A stretch of DNA of 64,000 bases from Halobellus rarus (GTDB lineage: Archaea; Halobacteriota; Halobacteria; Halobacteriales; Haloferacaceae): the NCBI RefSeq assembly GCF_024494595.1, contig NZ_JANHDI010000002.1, positions 124,001-188,000 of the forward strand, read 5' to 3'. Under the pieces are notes generated by a model. That model saw only the letters and a list, made by a program, of their open reading frames with translations. It searched no databases and was not told where the DNA came from. Shown piece after piece: positions 51,689 to 62,601 of this stretch. Position numbers and translations under genes: made by a program. Numbering within the stretch: position 1 is the stretch's first letter; the number at the start of each line of letters is the position of its first letter.

Positions 51689-54319
51689 TTACTCGGCGTC
51701 GCCGGTGCCGTCCACGTCGCTGTCGGCGGCGTCGGCGTCGTCCGTGTCCCCGTCAGTGACGTCCACGTCCCCGTCGACGTCCGTGTCCCCGTCGGTCTCC
51801 TCTCCGTCAGCGGGGTCCGCTCCGTCGTCGTCGGACGGGAAGTGGACGTCGACGCTGGCGACGCTGTCGCCCGCGTCCAGTTCCATCACGATGACGCCCA
51901 TCGTGTTGCGCCCGACCGTCGAGAGGTCCTCGACCGGCGTTCGAAGGATCTGTCCCGCGCCGCTCATCACGAACAGGTGATCGCCGGGACCGACGGTCTC
52001 CAGTTCGCAGACGCGACCGTTGCGCTCGTTCGTCTTGATGTCGATGAGCCCCTTGCCGTTCCGGGACTGGCGGCGGTACTGGTCGATGTCGGTCCGCTTG
52101 CCGTAGCCGTTCTCCGTGACGGTCAACACCCACTGGTGTCTGTCGGGATCGACGGCGGCGACGGCGGCCACCTCGTCGTCGGCTTCGAGGTCGATACCGC
52201 GGACGCCGCGGGCGGAGCGGCCCATCGCGCGGACCTCGTCCTCCGCGAAGCGGATCGCCATGCCGCCGCGACTCGCGAGGAGCAGATCCCGGGTCCCGTC
52301 TGTGACTTCGACGTCGGCGAGCGCGTCGCCCTCGTCGAGTTTCGTCGCGATGATCCCCGTCGATCGGATGTTCTGGAACCTCTCGACGCTCGTGCGCTTG
52401 ATATACCCGTGGCGGGTCGTCATCGTGAGGAACTGCTCCTCCTCGGACTCCATCTCCGCGGTGTTGACCACGGCGGTGATCTCCTCGCCGTCGTCGAGGT
52501 CGAGCAGGTTGACCGCCGACTTCCCGCGGGCGGTCCGGGACATCTCCGGCACCTGGTAGGTCTTCAGCTGATAGACCTGTCCGTGGTTGGTGAAATACAG
52601 CAAGTAGTCGTGCGTGCTCGCGACGTAGACGGAGGAGACGCGATCGCCCTCCTTTAATTCTGTACCGATGATCCCCTTCCCGCCGCGGTGTTGCGCGCGG
52701 AATCGGTCCAGCGGCATCCGCTTGATGTAGTCGTCCTCGGTGACGACGACGACGACGTCCTCCTCGGCGATGAGGTCCTCGTGGGTGACCGTCCCGGTGT
52801 CCTCGATGATCGACGTCCGGCGGTCGTCGTCGTACTCGTCTTTGATCTCCAGCAGTTCGTCTTCGACGACCGCGTCGAGTTCGTCGGGATCGTCCAGAAT
52901 CGCCCCTAACCTCCGGATTCGAGCCTGGACGTCCTCGTACTCGTCTTTGATCTCGCCGGCCTCCATCGCGGTGAGCGAGCCGAGCTGCATCGCGACGATG
53001 TGGTCGGCCTGGGCCTCGGAGAAGTCGAACGACGGCAGCGTCTCGCCGTCGGCCTCGACGACGTGCTCGCCGCGCAGCGCGGCCTTCGCGTCGTCACGAC
53101 TCTCGGAGTTCCGAATGACCTCGACGACGTCGTCGACGTGCTCTAAGGCCGTCAGCCGGCCTTCGAGGATGTGGGCTCGATCCTCCTTCTCTTCGAGTTC
53201 GGACTGCGAGCGCCGTCGGACGACCTCCCGTCGGTGTTCGAGGTACTCGACGAGCGTCTCCTTCAGCGTGAGCACTCGCGGCTGACCGTCCACGAGGGCC
53301 AGGTTGATAACGCCGAACGTCGATTCGAGGTGATGTTCGAGCAGTTGGTTCTTCACCACCTCGGCGTTCGCGCCGCGCTTGAGTTCGACGACGACCCGGA
53401 TGCCGTCGCGGTCGGACTCGTCGCGAAGGTCGCGGATGCCCTCGATCTTCCCCTCGTTGACGTCGTCGGCGATGCGCTCGACGAGCCGCGCCTTGTTCTG
53501 CTGGAAGGGGAGTTCGGTGATGACGATCCGGTCGTCGTCTTCGACTTCGAACTCCGCGCGGACGCGGATCCGCCCGCGCCCCGTCTTGTACGCCTTGTGG
53601 ATGGCGTTGCGGCCGACGATGTTCGCGCCCGTCGGGAAGTCCGGTCCCTTGACGTGCTCCATCAGGTCTTCGATCGTCGCCTCGGGATCCTCGATGAGGT
53701 GGACCGTCGCGTCGATCACCTCTCCCAAATTGTGCGGCGGGATGTTCGTCGACATCCCGACGGCGATGCCGGAGGAGCCGTTGACCAGGAGGTTCGGGAA
53801 CGCCGACGGCAGCACTTCGGGCTCTTCGAGACGGTCGTCGTAGTTCGCCTGGAAGTCGACGGTGTCCATCTCGATGTCGTCGAGCAGTTCCTCGGCGATG
53901 GGGGCCATTCGGGCCTCCGTGTAGCGCATCGCGGCCGGCGGGTCGCCGTCGACGGAGCCGAAGTTGCCCTGCCCGTCGACGAGCGGGTACCGCATCGAGA
54001 AGTCCTGGGCCATCCGCGCGAGCGTGTCGTAGATCGCGCTGTCACCGTGCGGGTGGTAATCACCCATCGTCTCCCCGACGATCGAGGAGGACTTCCGGTG
54101 GGAGGAGCGGGCGGTGACGCCCGCCTCGTGCATCGCATAGAGGATGCGCCGGTGGACCGGCTTGAGGCCGTCGCGGACGTCCGGCAGCGCCCGACCCGCG
54201 ATGACGGACATCGCGTAGTCGATGTAGGACTGCTCCATCTCCTGTTCGATGCGTGCGGTCTCTACCTCCGCGGCGATGCCCGTCCCGGGATCGAAGACGT
54301 CTGGTGCGTCAGAACTCAT
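51689..54319 (-). CDS. gyrA: DNA gyrase subunit A
   Basis: An 876-residue topoisomerase subunit. The catalytic Tyr is in [10 protein letters not shown] and the quinolone-region reads [17 protein letters not shown], with the usual Ser retained. A C-terminal six-bladed DNA-wrapping domain follows (repeats such as [13 protein letters not shown]), then an Asp-rich tail of about 45 residues. With GyrB it introduces negative supercoils. It lies 31 bp after gyrB on the same strand. The ATG gives [10 protein letters not shown], an acidic head typical of the group. Confidence 0.97.
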   Translation of the reverse strand: MSSDAPDVFDPGTGIAAEVETARIEQEMEQSYIDYAMSVIAGRALPDVRDGLKPVHRRILYAMHEAGVTARSSHRKSSSIVGETMGDYHPHGDSAIYDTLARMAQDFSMRYPLVDGQGNFGSVDGDPPAAMRYTEARMAPIAEELLDDIEMDTVDFQANYDDRLEEPEVLPSAFPNLLVNGSSGIAVGMSTNIPPHNLGEVIDATVHLIEDPEATIEDLMEHVKGPDFPTGANIVGRNAIHKAYKTGRGRIRVRAEFEVEDDDRIVITELPFQQNKARLVERIADDVNEGKIEGIRDLRDESDRDGIRVVVELKRGANAEVVKNQLLEHHLESTFGVINLALVDGQPRVLTLKETLVEYLEHRREVVRRRSQSELEEKEDRAHILEGRLTALEHVDDVVEVIRNSESRDDAKAALRGEHVVEADGETLPSFDFSEAQADHIVAMQLGSLTAMEAGEIKDEYEDVQARIRRLGAILDDPDELDAVVEDELLEIKDEYDDDRRTSIIEDTGTVTHEDLIAEEDVVVVVTEDDYIKRMPLDRFRAQHRGGKGIIGTELKEGDRVSSVYVASTHDYLLYFTNHGQVYQLKTYQVPEMSRTARGKSAVNLLDLDDGEEITAVVNTAEMESEEEQFLTMTTRHGYIKRTSVERFQNIRSTGIIATKLDEGDALADVEVTDGTRDLLLASRGGMAIRFAEDEVRAMGRSARGVRGIDLEADDEVAAVAAVDPDRHQWVLTVTENGYGKRTDIDQYRRQSRNGKGLIDIKTNERNGRVCELETVGPGDHLFVMSGAGQILRTPVEDLSTVGRNTMGVIVMELDAGDSVASVDVHFPSDDDGADPADGEETDGDTDVDGDVDVTDGDTDDADAADSDVDGTGDAE

Positions 54320-54350
54320 CTATCGGCCACCTCGTGTGCGTCGAAACTCA

Positions 54351-56854
<2,504 letters not shown>

Positions 56855-56910
56855 TCGGCCGTCTCCGAAAACGAAACCACTAACCGGGCGTCCGAGGAAC
56901 TGTGGCCTGC

Positions 56911-56995
56911 GCGGGGGTGGCTGAGCCAGGCCAAAGGCGGCGGACTTAAGATCCGCTCCCGTAGGGGTTCGTGGGTTCAAATCCCATCCCCCGCA
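56911..56995 (+). tRNA. tRNA-Leu (anticodon UAA)
   Basis: An 85-base tRNA. Acceptor GCGGGGG pairs with CCCCCGC at the 3' end, anticodon stem GCGGA/TCCGC encloses the loop CTTAAGA with anticodon TAA, and a variable arm (TCCCGTAGGGGTT region) is long as in class II leucine tRNAs. The T-arm has GGTTCAAATCC. CCA is not encoded. It reads UUA codons. Its 3' end is duplicated downstream, marking an integration site. Confidence 0.95.
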
Positions 56996-57021
56996 CTCGA
57001 TGTCCGAGCGACAGCGAGGAC
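56981..57021 (+). repeat. Direct repeat copy A: tRNA-Leu 3' end and flank (att-like)
   Basis: 41 bp beginning ATCCCATCCCCCGCACTCGA and ending in GACAGCGAGGAC. The first 15 bases are the tRNA T-stem and acceptor end. An identical copy occurs 120 bp downstream. Confidence 0.9.
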
Positions 57022-57036
57022 TCGAAAGATACAGAT

Positions 57037-57048
57037 GGATTTGAACCC
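57037..57048 (-). repeat. Inverted 12-bp copy of the tRNA-Leu T-arm
   Basis: GGATTTGAACCC is the exact reverse complement of GGGTTCAAATCC at 56973-56984 in the tRNA T-arm. It sits between the two direct repeats, consistent with repeated integration or recombination at this tRNA. Confidence 0.6.
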
Positions 57049-57100
57049 TACCAGTCGCGCGCAGCGAGGAACGAGCGAGCACGTCTGGTTTCGGTTCAAC

Positions 57101-57141
57101 ATCCCATCCCCCGCACTCGATGTCCGAGCGACAGCGAGGAC
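57101..57141 (+). repeat. Direct repeat copy B: second tRNA 3' end (att-like)
   Basis: Exact 41-bp match to copy A, offset by 120 bp. It is preceded by GGTTCAAC instead of the full T-arm, so only the tRNA 3' end and its flank were copied, as happens when an element integrates at a tRNA. Confidence 0.9.
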
Positions 57142-57142
57142 A

Positions 57143-57334
57143 CGGTCGACGGCGTGAAGCGAGTACATCCGCGCTGTGCTCCGTGATGCGCTCAAGCACC
57201 CGGACTTCAATCGCGCCGATCTGAAAGCGACGCTTACCGGCGAGGTGGAGATCCAGGAAGGACGCACGCACTCCAGTGACGAGATCGAGGCGTCGCTCGA
57301 CACCGACGATTCGGACTCGGCTGGTGACGAGTGA
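57143..57334 (+). pseudogene. Remnant of an RHH-type antitoxin
   Basis: The frame 57158-57331 (stop TGA at 57332) encodes SEYIRAVLRDALKHPDFNRA and continues as an acidic tail, resembling the C-terminal half of haloarchaeal ribbon-helix-helix antitoxins. Just upstream the codons for DGVKR are in a different frame, one base out, and a TGA at 57155 blocks the frame. No start or N-terminal beta strand is left. It borders copy B of the att-like repeat, so it was probably truncated by the same events. Confidence 0.5.
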
Positions 57335-57473
57335 ACGGGACCGGGAACTCACCGGCACGGCACGACGCGATTTCGAGCAGCTCGACGAGCACACCCGTGA
57401 TCGGATCGTCACCAATCTCGAGGAGATCATCACCGACGAACGGCGGGATCCGTACCGGAGCGACGACGGCTGA
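57324..57473 (+). pseudogene. Truncated RelE/ParE-like toxin
   Basis: A GTG-started frame of 49 residues overlapping the antitoxin end by 11 bp. It reads LTGTARRDFEQLDEHTRDRI then IVTNLEEIITDERRDPYR, the first half of a RelE/ParE-fold toxin (normal length about 85-95), and stops before the catalytic C-terminal strands. It is thus probably dead. Together with the preceding remnant it is a decayed toxin-antitoxin pair. Confidence 0.55.
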
Positions 57474-57496
57474 TCGTACCCCTCTCGAGCAAAGCG

Positions 57497-57526
57497 GTTA
57501 TATCCATTCCCACTCTAGGTGGGAAT
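57497..57526 (+). promoter_or_regulatory. TATA box and palindromic operator of the AbrB/PIN pair
   Basis: GTTATATCC about 27 bp before the ATG, then a perfect inverted repeat ATTCCCAC (57506-57513) and GTGGGAAT (57519-57526) with a 5-bp centre, ending directly at the ATG (57527). The palindrome covers the transcription start of a leaderless message, the position for autorepression by the AbrB-type antitoxin. Confidence 0.65.
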
Positions 57527-57811
57527 ATGGCTACAGTCGATTCGAAGGGGCGGATCGTCCTCCCGAAGCGCGTTCGGGAACGTCTCGGGATCGAGCCCGG
57601 TACCGAGGTGGAGGTACACGAAGAAGACGGGAAGGCCGTTGTCGAGCCGGAAGACGACCCGGAAGCGATCATCGAACGAATGGAAGCGCTCATCGACGAG
57701 ACGTCACCGGCGAGCGGAGAGATGAAGCCACTAGACGCCGACGTCGATCCAATCGCCTGGAAGCATCGAGAGGCTGTTCGAGACGGAGCGGAGCAGGAAT
57801 CCGATGCGTGA
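57527..57811 (+). CDS. vapB: AbrB/SpoVT-type antitoxin
   Basis: A 94-residue protein. Residues 1-45 form the swapped-hairpin AbrB domain (VDSKGRIVLPKRVRERLGIE then GTEVEVHEEDGKAVVEP). The acidic C-terminal region (about 50-94) would block the toxin. It binds DNA as a dimer, and the palindrome ending at its own ATG is the natural operator. It overlaps the toxin start by 8 bp. The gene is leaderless and lies in the tRNA-Leu scar region. Confidence 0.88.
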   Translation: MATVDSKGRIVLPKRVRERLGIEPGTEVEVHEEDGKAVVEPEDDPEAIIERMEALIDETSPASGEMKPLDADVDPIAWKHREAVRDGAEQESDA

Positions 57812-58271
57812 GACTGGTGGATCGTATCTGTTCGACGTCGGGGTGATCGCACTCGCTCACACCGATGCGCCCGTCCGCGACGCTGCACTCGAATACGTGA
57901 AAGCCGGAATCACTGGCGAGATCGACGCTACCGTTCCATACCCTGCCGTGATCGGGGCGCACAACGTCCTGACGACGTACTACGGCCGTTCGACTGCGGA
58001 AGCGTCTCGGCTGCTACAGAACTTCTTGGACGCCAAGCGAATCCACTGGTGCGACGACGTCTCCCAGGATCTCGTTCGGGACGGGTTTTCCCAGGCGAGC
58101 GACGTCAACGTCGATGGGTGGGACGGCTACTACGCACAGATAGCGATCAACGAGGGAGTGAACACGATAGTGACGATCGACGACGACTTCGAGCGATTCG
58201 ATGCGTTCGACACCGAGATCATTCTCTCGCCCGAGCAGTTCCAGGAACTGAACGAGTTCCTGAGTGACTGA
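57804..58271 (+). CDS. vapC: PIN-domain toxin (VapC-type)
   Basis: A 155-residue PIN protein, longer than usual (about 130). Candidate acidic residues: Asp11 in LFDVGVIALAH, Asp in WDGYYAQIAINEGV and ITIDDDFERFD-like (VTIDDDFERF) near residue 128. The position where most PIN domains have Glu reads AVIGAHNVL, so one metal ligand may be replaced. It would cut RNA when free of the antitoxin. Its ATG lies 8 bp inside vapB, so translation is coupled. It lies inside the att-flanked segment. Confidence 0.85.
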   Translation: MRETGGSYLFDVGVIALAHTDAPVRDAALEYVKAGITGEIDATVPYPAVIGAHNVLTTYYGRSTAEASRLLQNFLDAKRIHWCDDVSQDLVRDGFSQASDVNVDGWDGYYAQIAINEGVNTIVTIDDDFERFDAFDTEIILSPEQFQELNEFLSD

Positions 58272-58677
58272 ATCGAGCTATTCTGAGACGTTGCTCAACT
58301 CTTCTCGTACGCTCGCACCTCACCACCGAGCGCCGTCAACGAGAGTGGTGCTCGGCGGTACCAAGTGAGTGTAATCAGTATCAATCGCACGCTGTCGTGC
58401 GGTCGGATGCGTAAGGAGTGGCAAACGCCACGATCGGAGACGCTGTCGGACAATCCACTAGATGCGGTACTCATCACCTCCGAAGGTGGTTTACCCGGAA
58501 TACAGTGAAGTGGGAAATCCGCCTTACGACCTCGTTTCGACGTCCCATCCCTCACATCCGAATCCGTGAGCGACAGCGAACGGTTCGATTCTCGAACGAG
58601 CCGCAGATCGAGCAGCCGCGTGCGACGCAGAACCGGCGGTAGCGACGCCGAACACGCGATGCACCGACCGCCCGTGT
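58272..58677. other. Intergenic region with degenerate att-like copy
   Basis: 406 bp without a supported gene. Near 58545-58583 it carries a decayed third copy of the tRNA-3'-end repeat. The sequence is less GC-rich than the neighbours, as expected for an accessory boundary. Confidence 0.6.
58545..58583 (+). repeat. Degenerate att-like copy C
   Basis: TCCCATCCC (9/9) and GAGCGACAGCGA (12/12) match copy A, with changes and a one-base shift between. This could be the distal end of the element that integrated at tRNA-Leu. Confidence 0.6.
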
Positions 58678-59493
58678 TCAGATGATCACCTTCGCCGAGG
58701 GGAGGTACTCGTCCTCCGTTCGCTTAGCTTCCTCGCCTGCTGGTACCAACGTCGACTCGGAGACCGGTTCCGAGAACCGGTCCGGATCCGGCGAGACAGC
58801 GGTGAGCATCTCCGTGAACATCGACTCGTAGCGCCCGCCGGCGGAGACGATCCCGCCGTATTTCCGCTCGTCGAAGGGAACGTCGTCGGGGTGGGGGAAT
58901 TGCTCGCGGATGATCCCGGCGGTCTCGCGGAGGTACGCCGCCGCCCGCTCTTGCTCGTACTGGCTCTCGTCGAAGTACTGCTGGGTGTGCGGCCCCTCGG
59001 AGTCGGCCGCTCCGTGCTGCGGCGACTCGAAGGGGACCGACTCCGTCGTCGTGTGCTCGCCGGCGAACCGGAGGTTCACAGTGAAGCTGTCGGGATACCT
59101 GAGGATGAGCGGGAAGAACAGCATCTCTGAGATCGTCGATCGTTGCTGGATCCGCCAGAGCCCCTCGATGTAGTACGCCGCCAGTTCCCCCGCTCGGTCC
59201 TCACGCTCCCCGCGGAGGTAGGCCCGCGCGACCGCTTCGTAGTCGTCGCCGGCGATGCGACGTAACCGCCGCTCGAACGTCTCGGCGACGCGTTCGAACT
59301 CCGTCTCGTACGCCTTCGCCACCGAGACGGACGGATCCCCAAGCAACTCCGCTTTCCGCTCGCGTCCGTCCGCGATGGCCGTCATATTCTCGTGGAAGAG
59401 CCGCTCGGCCCGTCGATCCGGCAGCGGCGTTCTGACCGCGTTCCCGTACAGCACGTTCGCCCCTCCGTCCGGACGCGCCGCGTTCCCTCCCAT
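58678..59493 (-). CDS. Unrecognised protein beside the tRNA-Leu scar
   Basis: A 271-residue mostly helical acidic protein (FERVAETFERRLRRIAGDDY, later YYIEGLWRIQQRSTISEMLF). I recognise no family. A TATA-like ACTATTA lies about 27 bp before the ATG at MGGNAARPDG, which supports a leaderless start there; a longer frame upstream has no such support. It might belong to the acquired island or be the first core gene after it. It is divergent from the TraB-like operon. Confidence 0.65.
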   Translation of the reverse strand: MGGNAARPDGGANVLYGNAVRTPLPDRRAERLFHENMTAIADGRERKAELLGDPSVSVAKAYETEFERVAETFERRLRRIAGDDYEAVARAYLRGEREDRAGELAAYYIEGLWRIQQRSTISEMLFFPLILRYPDSFTVNLRFAGEHTTTESVPFESPQHGAADSEGPHTQQYFDESQYEQERAAAYLRETAGIIREQFPHPDDVPFDERKYGGIVSAGGRYESMFTEMLTAVSPDPDRFSEPVSESTLVPAGEEAKRTEDEYLPSAKVII

Positions 59494-59620
59494 ACACACC
59501 ACACACGTCGGCTGGGTAATAGTTTCAGCGGTCGTAGGGGTCGCCCCGAGCACTGGACCGACTGAGGAGGGCAACGAATCCTCCGACAGGGGTAAAAACC
59601 ACCGTGCGATATGGAAGACA

Positions 59621-61285
59621 ATGAGTCAGGAAGCGGCCGAATCGGGTCGCGTCCGGGTCGTCGGCACGGCGCACGTCTCCGAGGAGAGCGTCCGGGAGGT
59701 CGAAGCGACCATCGCGGACGAGCGCCCCGACGTCGTCGCCGTCGAGCTCGACGAGGGACGATACCGGCAGCTGAAGGGCGGCGAACCGGACGACATCGAG
59801 CCCGGGGACCTGCTCCGCGGCAACACGGTGTTTCAGTTCATCGCCTACTGGATGCTCTCGTACGTGCAGGCGCGCCTCGGCGACGAGTTCGACGTGACCC
59901 CCGGCGCGGATATGCTCGCGGCCGTCGAGACCGCGGAGGAGCACGGCATCGACGTCGCGCTCGTCGACCGCGACATCAACGAGACGATGCGGCGGTTCTG
60001 GTCGCAGATGGGGATCGTCGAGAAGTTCCGGATGGTCGGCGGCCTCGCGTTCGGCGTCGCGGACAGCCGCGGCGTCGGCCTCGCGGCCGGCGCGGTGCTC
60101 GGGCTGCTTTTCGGCCCGCTCGTCGCGATATTCGGCGGCAGCGTCGGAATCGGACTCCCGGTTCTCGGGCGGATCACGGGCGGTGTCGTCCTCGCTATCG
60201 GCGTCGCGGCCGCGATCTGGATCTTCGGCGCGTCCCTGCTCTCGACGGAGGACCGCCTCGTCGCGGCGGCCGCGGCGGGTATCGCCGTCGGCGGCGTCGC
60301 GGGCGTCGGCCTCGGACTCGCCGCGCCGATCGTCGAGCGACTCGGCGACTTCGCGGTTCGCGTGGTCGGGAGTATGACGCTCGGACTCGTCGGCGGCGTG
60401 CTCGTCGGCGGGGTCCTCGGACAGTTCGGATCGATGTTCGGCTACGGCGAGGTCGAGGACGTCGAGGAGTTCGATATGTCGCAGATGACCGACACCGACG
60501 TCGTGAGCGCGATGATGGAGGAGTTCCGGCAGTTCTCCCCCGGCGGTGCCGCAGCGCTCATCGACGAGCGCGACGCGTTCATCGCGCACAAACTGGTCGC
60601 GCTCCGGCAGAGCGGCGCGGACGTCGTCGCCGTGGTCGGCGCGGGCCACCGCGAGGGGATCGAACGCTACCTCGCCCACCCCGAGGAACTCCCGCCGATG
60701 GAGTCGCTGACGGGGACGGACAGCGGCGGGCTCCCGTGGGCGAAGATCGTCGGCACGGGGATCTCGCTCGTCGTGATCGGCTTCTTCGTCCTCCTGGCGC
60801 TCTCCTCGGCCGGCGACGACACGCTCCTGCGACTGTTCGGCGCGTGGTTCCTCGTCAACGGCCTGTTCGCGGCGGGGCTGGCGAAGGCGGCGGGCGCGCG
60901 GTGGACCTCCTCCCTCGTCGGCGGCGCGGTCGCGTGGATGACCTCGATCAACCCGTTCCTCGCGCCGGGGTGGTTCACGGGCTACGTCGAACTGCAGTAC
61001 GATCCGGTGAACGTCTCCGACATCGGCACGCTGAACGAGCTGTTGGCCGACGAGGAGAAGCCGATCGGAGACCTGGTAAACGAGATGTTCGCGGTACCGC
61101 TGTTCCGTCTCATCGTCGTCGTGGCCGCGACGAACATCGGGAGCGTGATCGCATCGGCGCTGTTCGTGGCGTACCTGCTCCCGCTGTTCGCACTGGACCT
61201 CGGCGGCGCGGCGGGCGTCACCCGACTGCTCTTCGAGGGCGCCGAAAACGGCTGGGAGATCCTCTGGGGGGCGGTGGCGGGATGA
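59621..61285 (+). CDS. TraB/PrgY-like protein with membrane segments
   Basis: A 554-residue protein. The N-terminus is a TraB/GumN-type domain: VVGTAHVSEESVREVEATIA, then PDVVAVELDEGRYRQLKGG, a conserved pair of motifs. Long membrane regions follow (about residues 145-260, and 380-550). The second TraB motif DVVAVVGAGHREGIERYL is near residue 330, so membrane segments are inserted within and after the domain. PrgY/TraB proteins shut down pheromone peptides in bacteria; the archaeal role is unknown. Its ATG follows a TAAAAACC box about 26 bp upstream. Its stop overlaps the M50 protease gene (ATGA). Confidence 0.85.
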   Translation: MSQEAAESGRVRVVGTAHVSEESVREVEATIADERPDVVAVELDEGRYRQLKGGEPDDIEPGDLLRGNTVFQFIAYWMLSYVQARLGDEFDVTPGADMLAAVETAEEHGIDVALVDRDINETMRRFWSQMGIVEKFRMVGGLAFGVADSRGVGLAAGAVLGLLFGPLVAIFGGSVGIGLPVLGRITGGVVLAIGVAAAIWIFGASLLSTEDRLVAAAAAGIAVGGVAGVGLGLAAPIVERLGDFAVRVVGSMTLGLVGGVLVGGVLGQFGSMFGYGEVEDVEEFDMSQMTDTDVVSAMMEEFRQFSPGGAAALIDERDAFIAHKLVALRQSGADVVAVVGAGHREGIERYLAHPEELPPMESLTGTDSGGLPWAKIVGTGISLVVIGFFVLLALSSAGDDTLLRLFGAWFLVNGLFAAGLAKAAGARWTSSLVGGAVAWMTSINPFLAPGWFTGYVELQYDPVNVSDIGTLNELLADEEKPIGDLVNEMFAVPLFRLIVVVAATNIGSVIASALFVAYLLPLFALDLGGAAGVTRLLFEGAENGWEILWGAVAG

Positions 61286-61917
61286 GCGTCTCGCGGCTCT
61301 CGTTCAGCTCGAAGGAGCTCCAGGACCTCGCCGTCGCGTGGGTCGCGCTCGGCGTCGCGTTCGCCATCTTCTTCGCCGGCGGCGGCCAGCGCGCCGTCGT
61401 CGGAATCCTCGAAGGCGGCGTCTTCGGTCCCGTTCTGCTCAGCCTGCTGACCGCGGGCGTCGGGTTCCTCCTCCACGAGGTCGCACACAAGGTCGTCGCG
61501 GTCCGATACGGGCAGGTCGCGGAGTTCCGCGCCGACTACGGGATGCTGTTTCTGGCCGTGGTGAGTTCGCTCGCGGGGTTCATCTTCGCGGCCCCCGGCG
61601 CGGTCTACCACCGCGGACGACTGACCCGACGAGAACACGGTCTCATCGCGCTCGCCGGCCCCGCGACGAACGTCGCGCTCGCGGTGGTGTTCGTCCCGGT
61701 GTTCGTCGTCGGCTCTCTCCTCGGATCCGACTTCGTCGCGCTCGCCGGCTCCCGCGGCCTGATGATCAACCTCTTCCTGGCGGCGTTCAATATGCTCCCG
61801 TTCGGTCCCCTCGACGGCAAGACCGTCCTGGGGTGGAGCAAGACGGTCTTCGTGGCGTTCTTCGTTCCCGCACTGCTGCTGACGGTCGGCGCGTTCGTCC
61901 TCGGGCTCGGATTCTGA
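61282..61917 (+). CDS. M50 site-2 protease family protein
   Basis: A 211-residue membrane metalloprotease. The zinc motif HEVAHKVVAVRYGQ is near residue 65, and the third ligand Asp is in NMLPFGPLDGKTVLGW (near residue 175). Five to six hydrophobic segments surround them. Site-2 proteases cut transmembrane substrates. The ATG overlaps the TraB-like gene stop (ATGA), so the two are made together and probably act on the same membrane process. Substrate unknown. Confidence 0.9.
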   Translation: MSVSRLSFSSKELQDLAVAWVALGVAFAIFFAGGGQRAVVGILEGGVFGPVLLSLLTAGVGFLLHEVAHKVVAVRYGQVAEFRADYGMLFLAVVSSLAGFIFAAPGAVYHRGRLTRREHGLIALAGPATNVALAVVFVPVFVVGSLLGSDFVALAGSRGLMINLFLAAFNMLPFGPLDGKTVLGWSKTVFVAFFVPALLLTVGAFVLGLGF

Positions 61918-62082
61918 ACGTCGGCGGCGGCGGACCGGCTATCGCCTCCGTTCGCGTTATGCCCCGGCTACTGCGCCGAATCGAGTAGACCAGGGAACGA
62001 TGTCGCCGTTCGCGCTTCTCGCGACATCGAGACAGAAGCCGCCGTAGCTCGGGGAGGGGCGGGCCACGGCGTAGTGGAGGAC

Positions 62083-62349
62083 TTACGCCTCCGCGGGCTC
62101 GTAGCCGTGACCGACGACGAACGCGAGCGCGTTGGCGGCGACGAGCGCGGCGAAGAGGAGGGGTTCTCCGCCGGTCAGGCCGCCGGTCAACAGCGGCAGG
62201 TAGGTGAACGGGAGGACGATCGCGGCCCAGAAGCTCGCGGCCCGCAGGTTGTGAAGGGCCGAGCGGGCCGCGGCGCTTGCGACGCCGAGTCCGCGACGGA
62301 GGGAGTCGCGTTCGAGAGGGAGATCGGGGGTGTGGGGGACACTTGACAT
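62083..62349 (-). CDS. Small membrane protein
   Basis: An 88-residue protein: basic/polar head (SVPHTPDLPLERDSLRRGL), then two hydrophobic stretches (ASFWAAIVLPFTYLPLLTGG and PLLFAALVAANALAFVVGHG). Function unknown. The ATG at 62349 is preferred over one at 62388 that adds a Cys/Lys-rich unlikely head. It is divergent from purM. Confidence 0.65.
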   Translation of the reverse strand: MSSVPHTPDLPLERDSLRRGLGVASAAARSALHNLRAASFWAAIVLPFTYLPLLTGGLTGGEPLLFAALVAANALAFVVGHGYEPAEA

Positions 62350-62422
62350 CTGTTTCGCCTCACACGTTCGTAGGGGGTCCACCCCCATATAACGCGACGA
62401 GCGTTCAGTCGTTTCGCGACGC

Positions 62423-62463
62423 TTTACGGATCACGCGGACGTTTCATCGACGTTTTACGGATC
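62423..62463. repeat. Pair of TTTACGGATC direct repeats upstream of purM
   Basis: TTTACGGATC occurs at 62423-62432 and 62454-62463, each preceded by CGACG and one variable base (15 of 16 bases match). They lie between the divergent 88-residue gene and purM and could be regulator sites. Confidence 0.4.
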
Positions 62464-62570
62464 GTTTAGAAGCCCGTAGAAAGTTCAAAAAAGATTTTGA
62501 GGACATTTCGTGAATAAGCGGAGAATATCTCTGGTTCGGTAGGTCCGATGGGCCAGCCGGAGACCGGACG

Positions 62571-62577
62571 TATTTTC
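62571..62577 (+). promoter_or_regulatory. TATA-like box of purM
   Basis: TATTTTC centred about 28 bp before the ATG at 62602; supports the leaderless start at that ATG rather than the in-frame ATG at 62548. Confidence 0.55.
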
Positions 62578-62601
62578 TCCCCCCGAAACGGGCATTCGCG
62601 T

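Noticed and set aside
51590-51690. Plus-strand CxxC...HH segment after the arginase gene
   Set aside because: The frame runs on into the opposite strand of gyrA with no stop or promoter signal; too weak to call.
57276-57473. Longer version of the toxin frame starting at 57276
   Set aside because: The added N-terminus is Arg/Ser/Thr-rich shadow of the antitoxin tail; the GTG at 57324 fits the toxin fold better.
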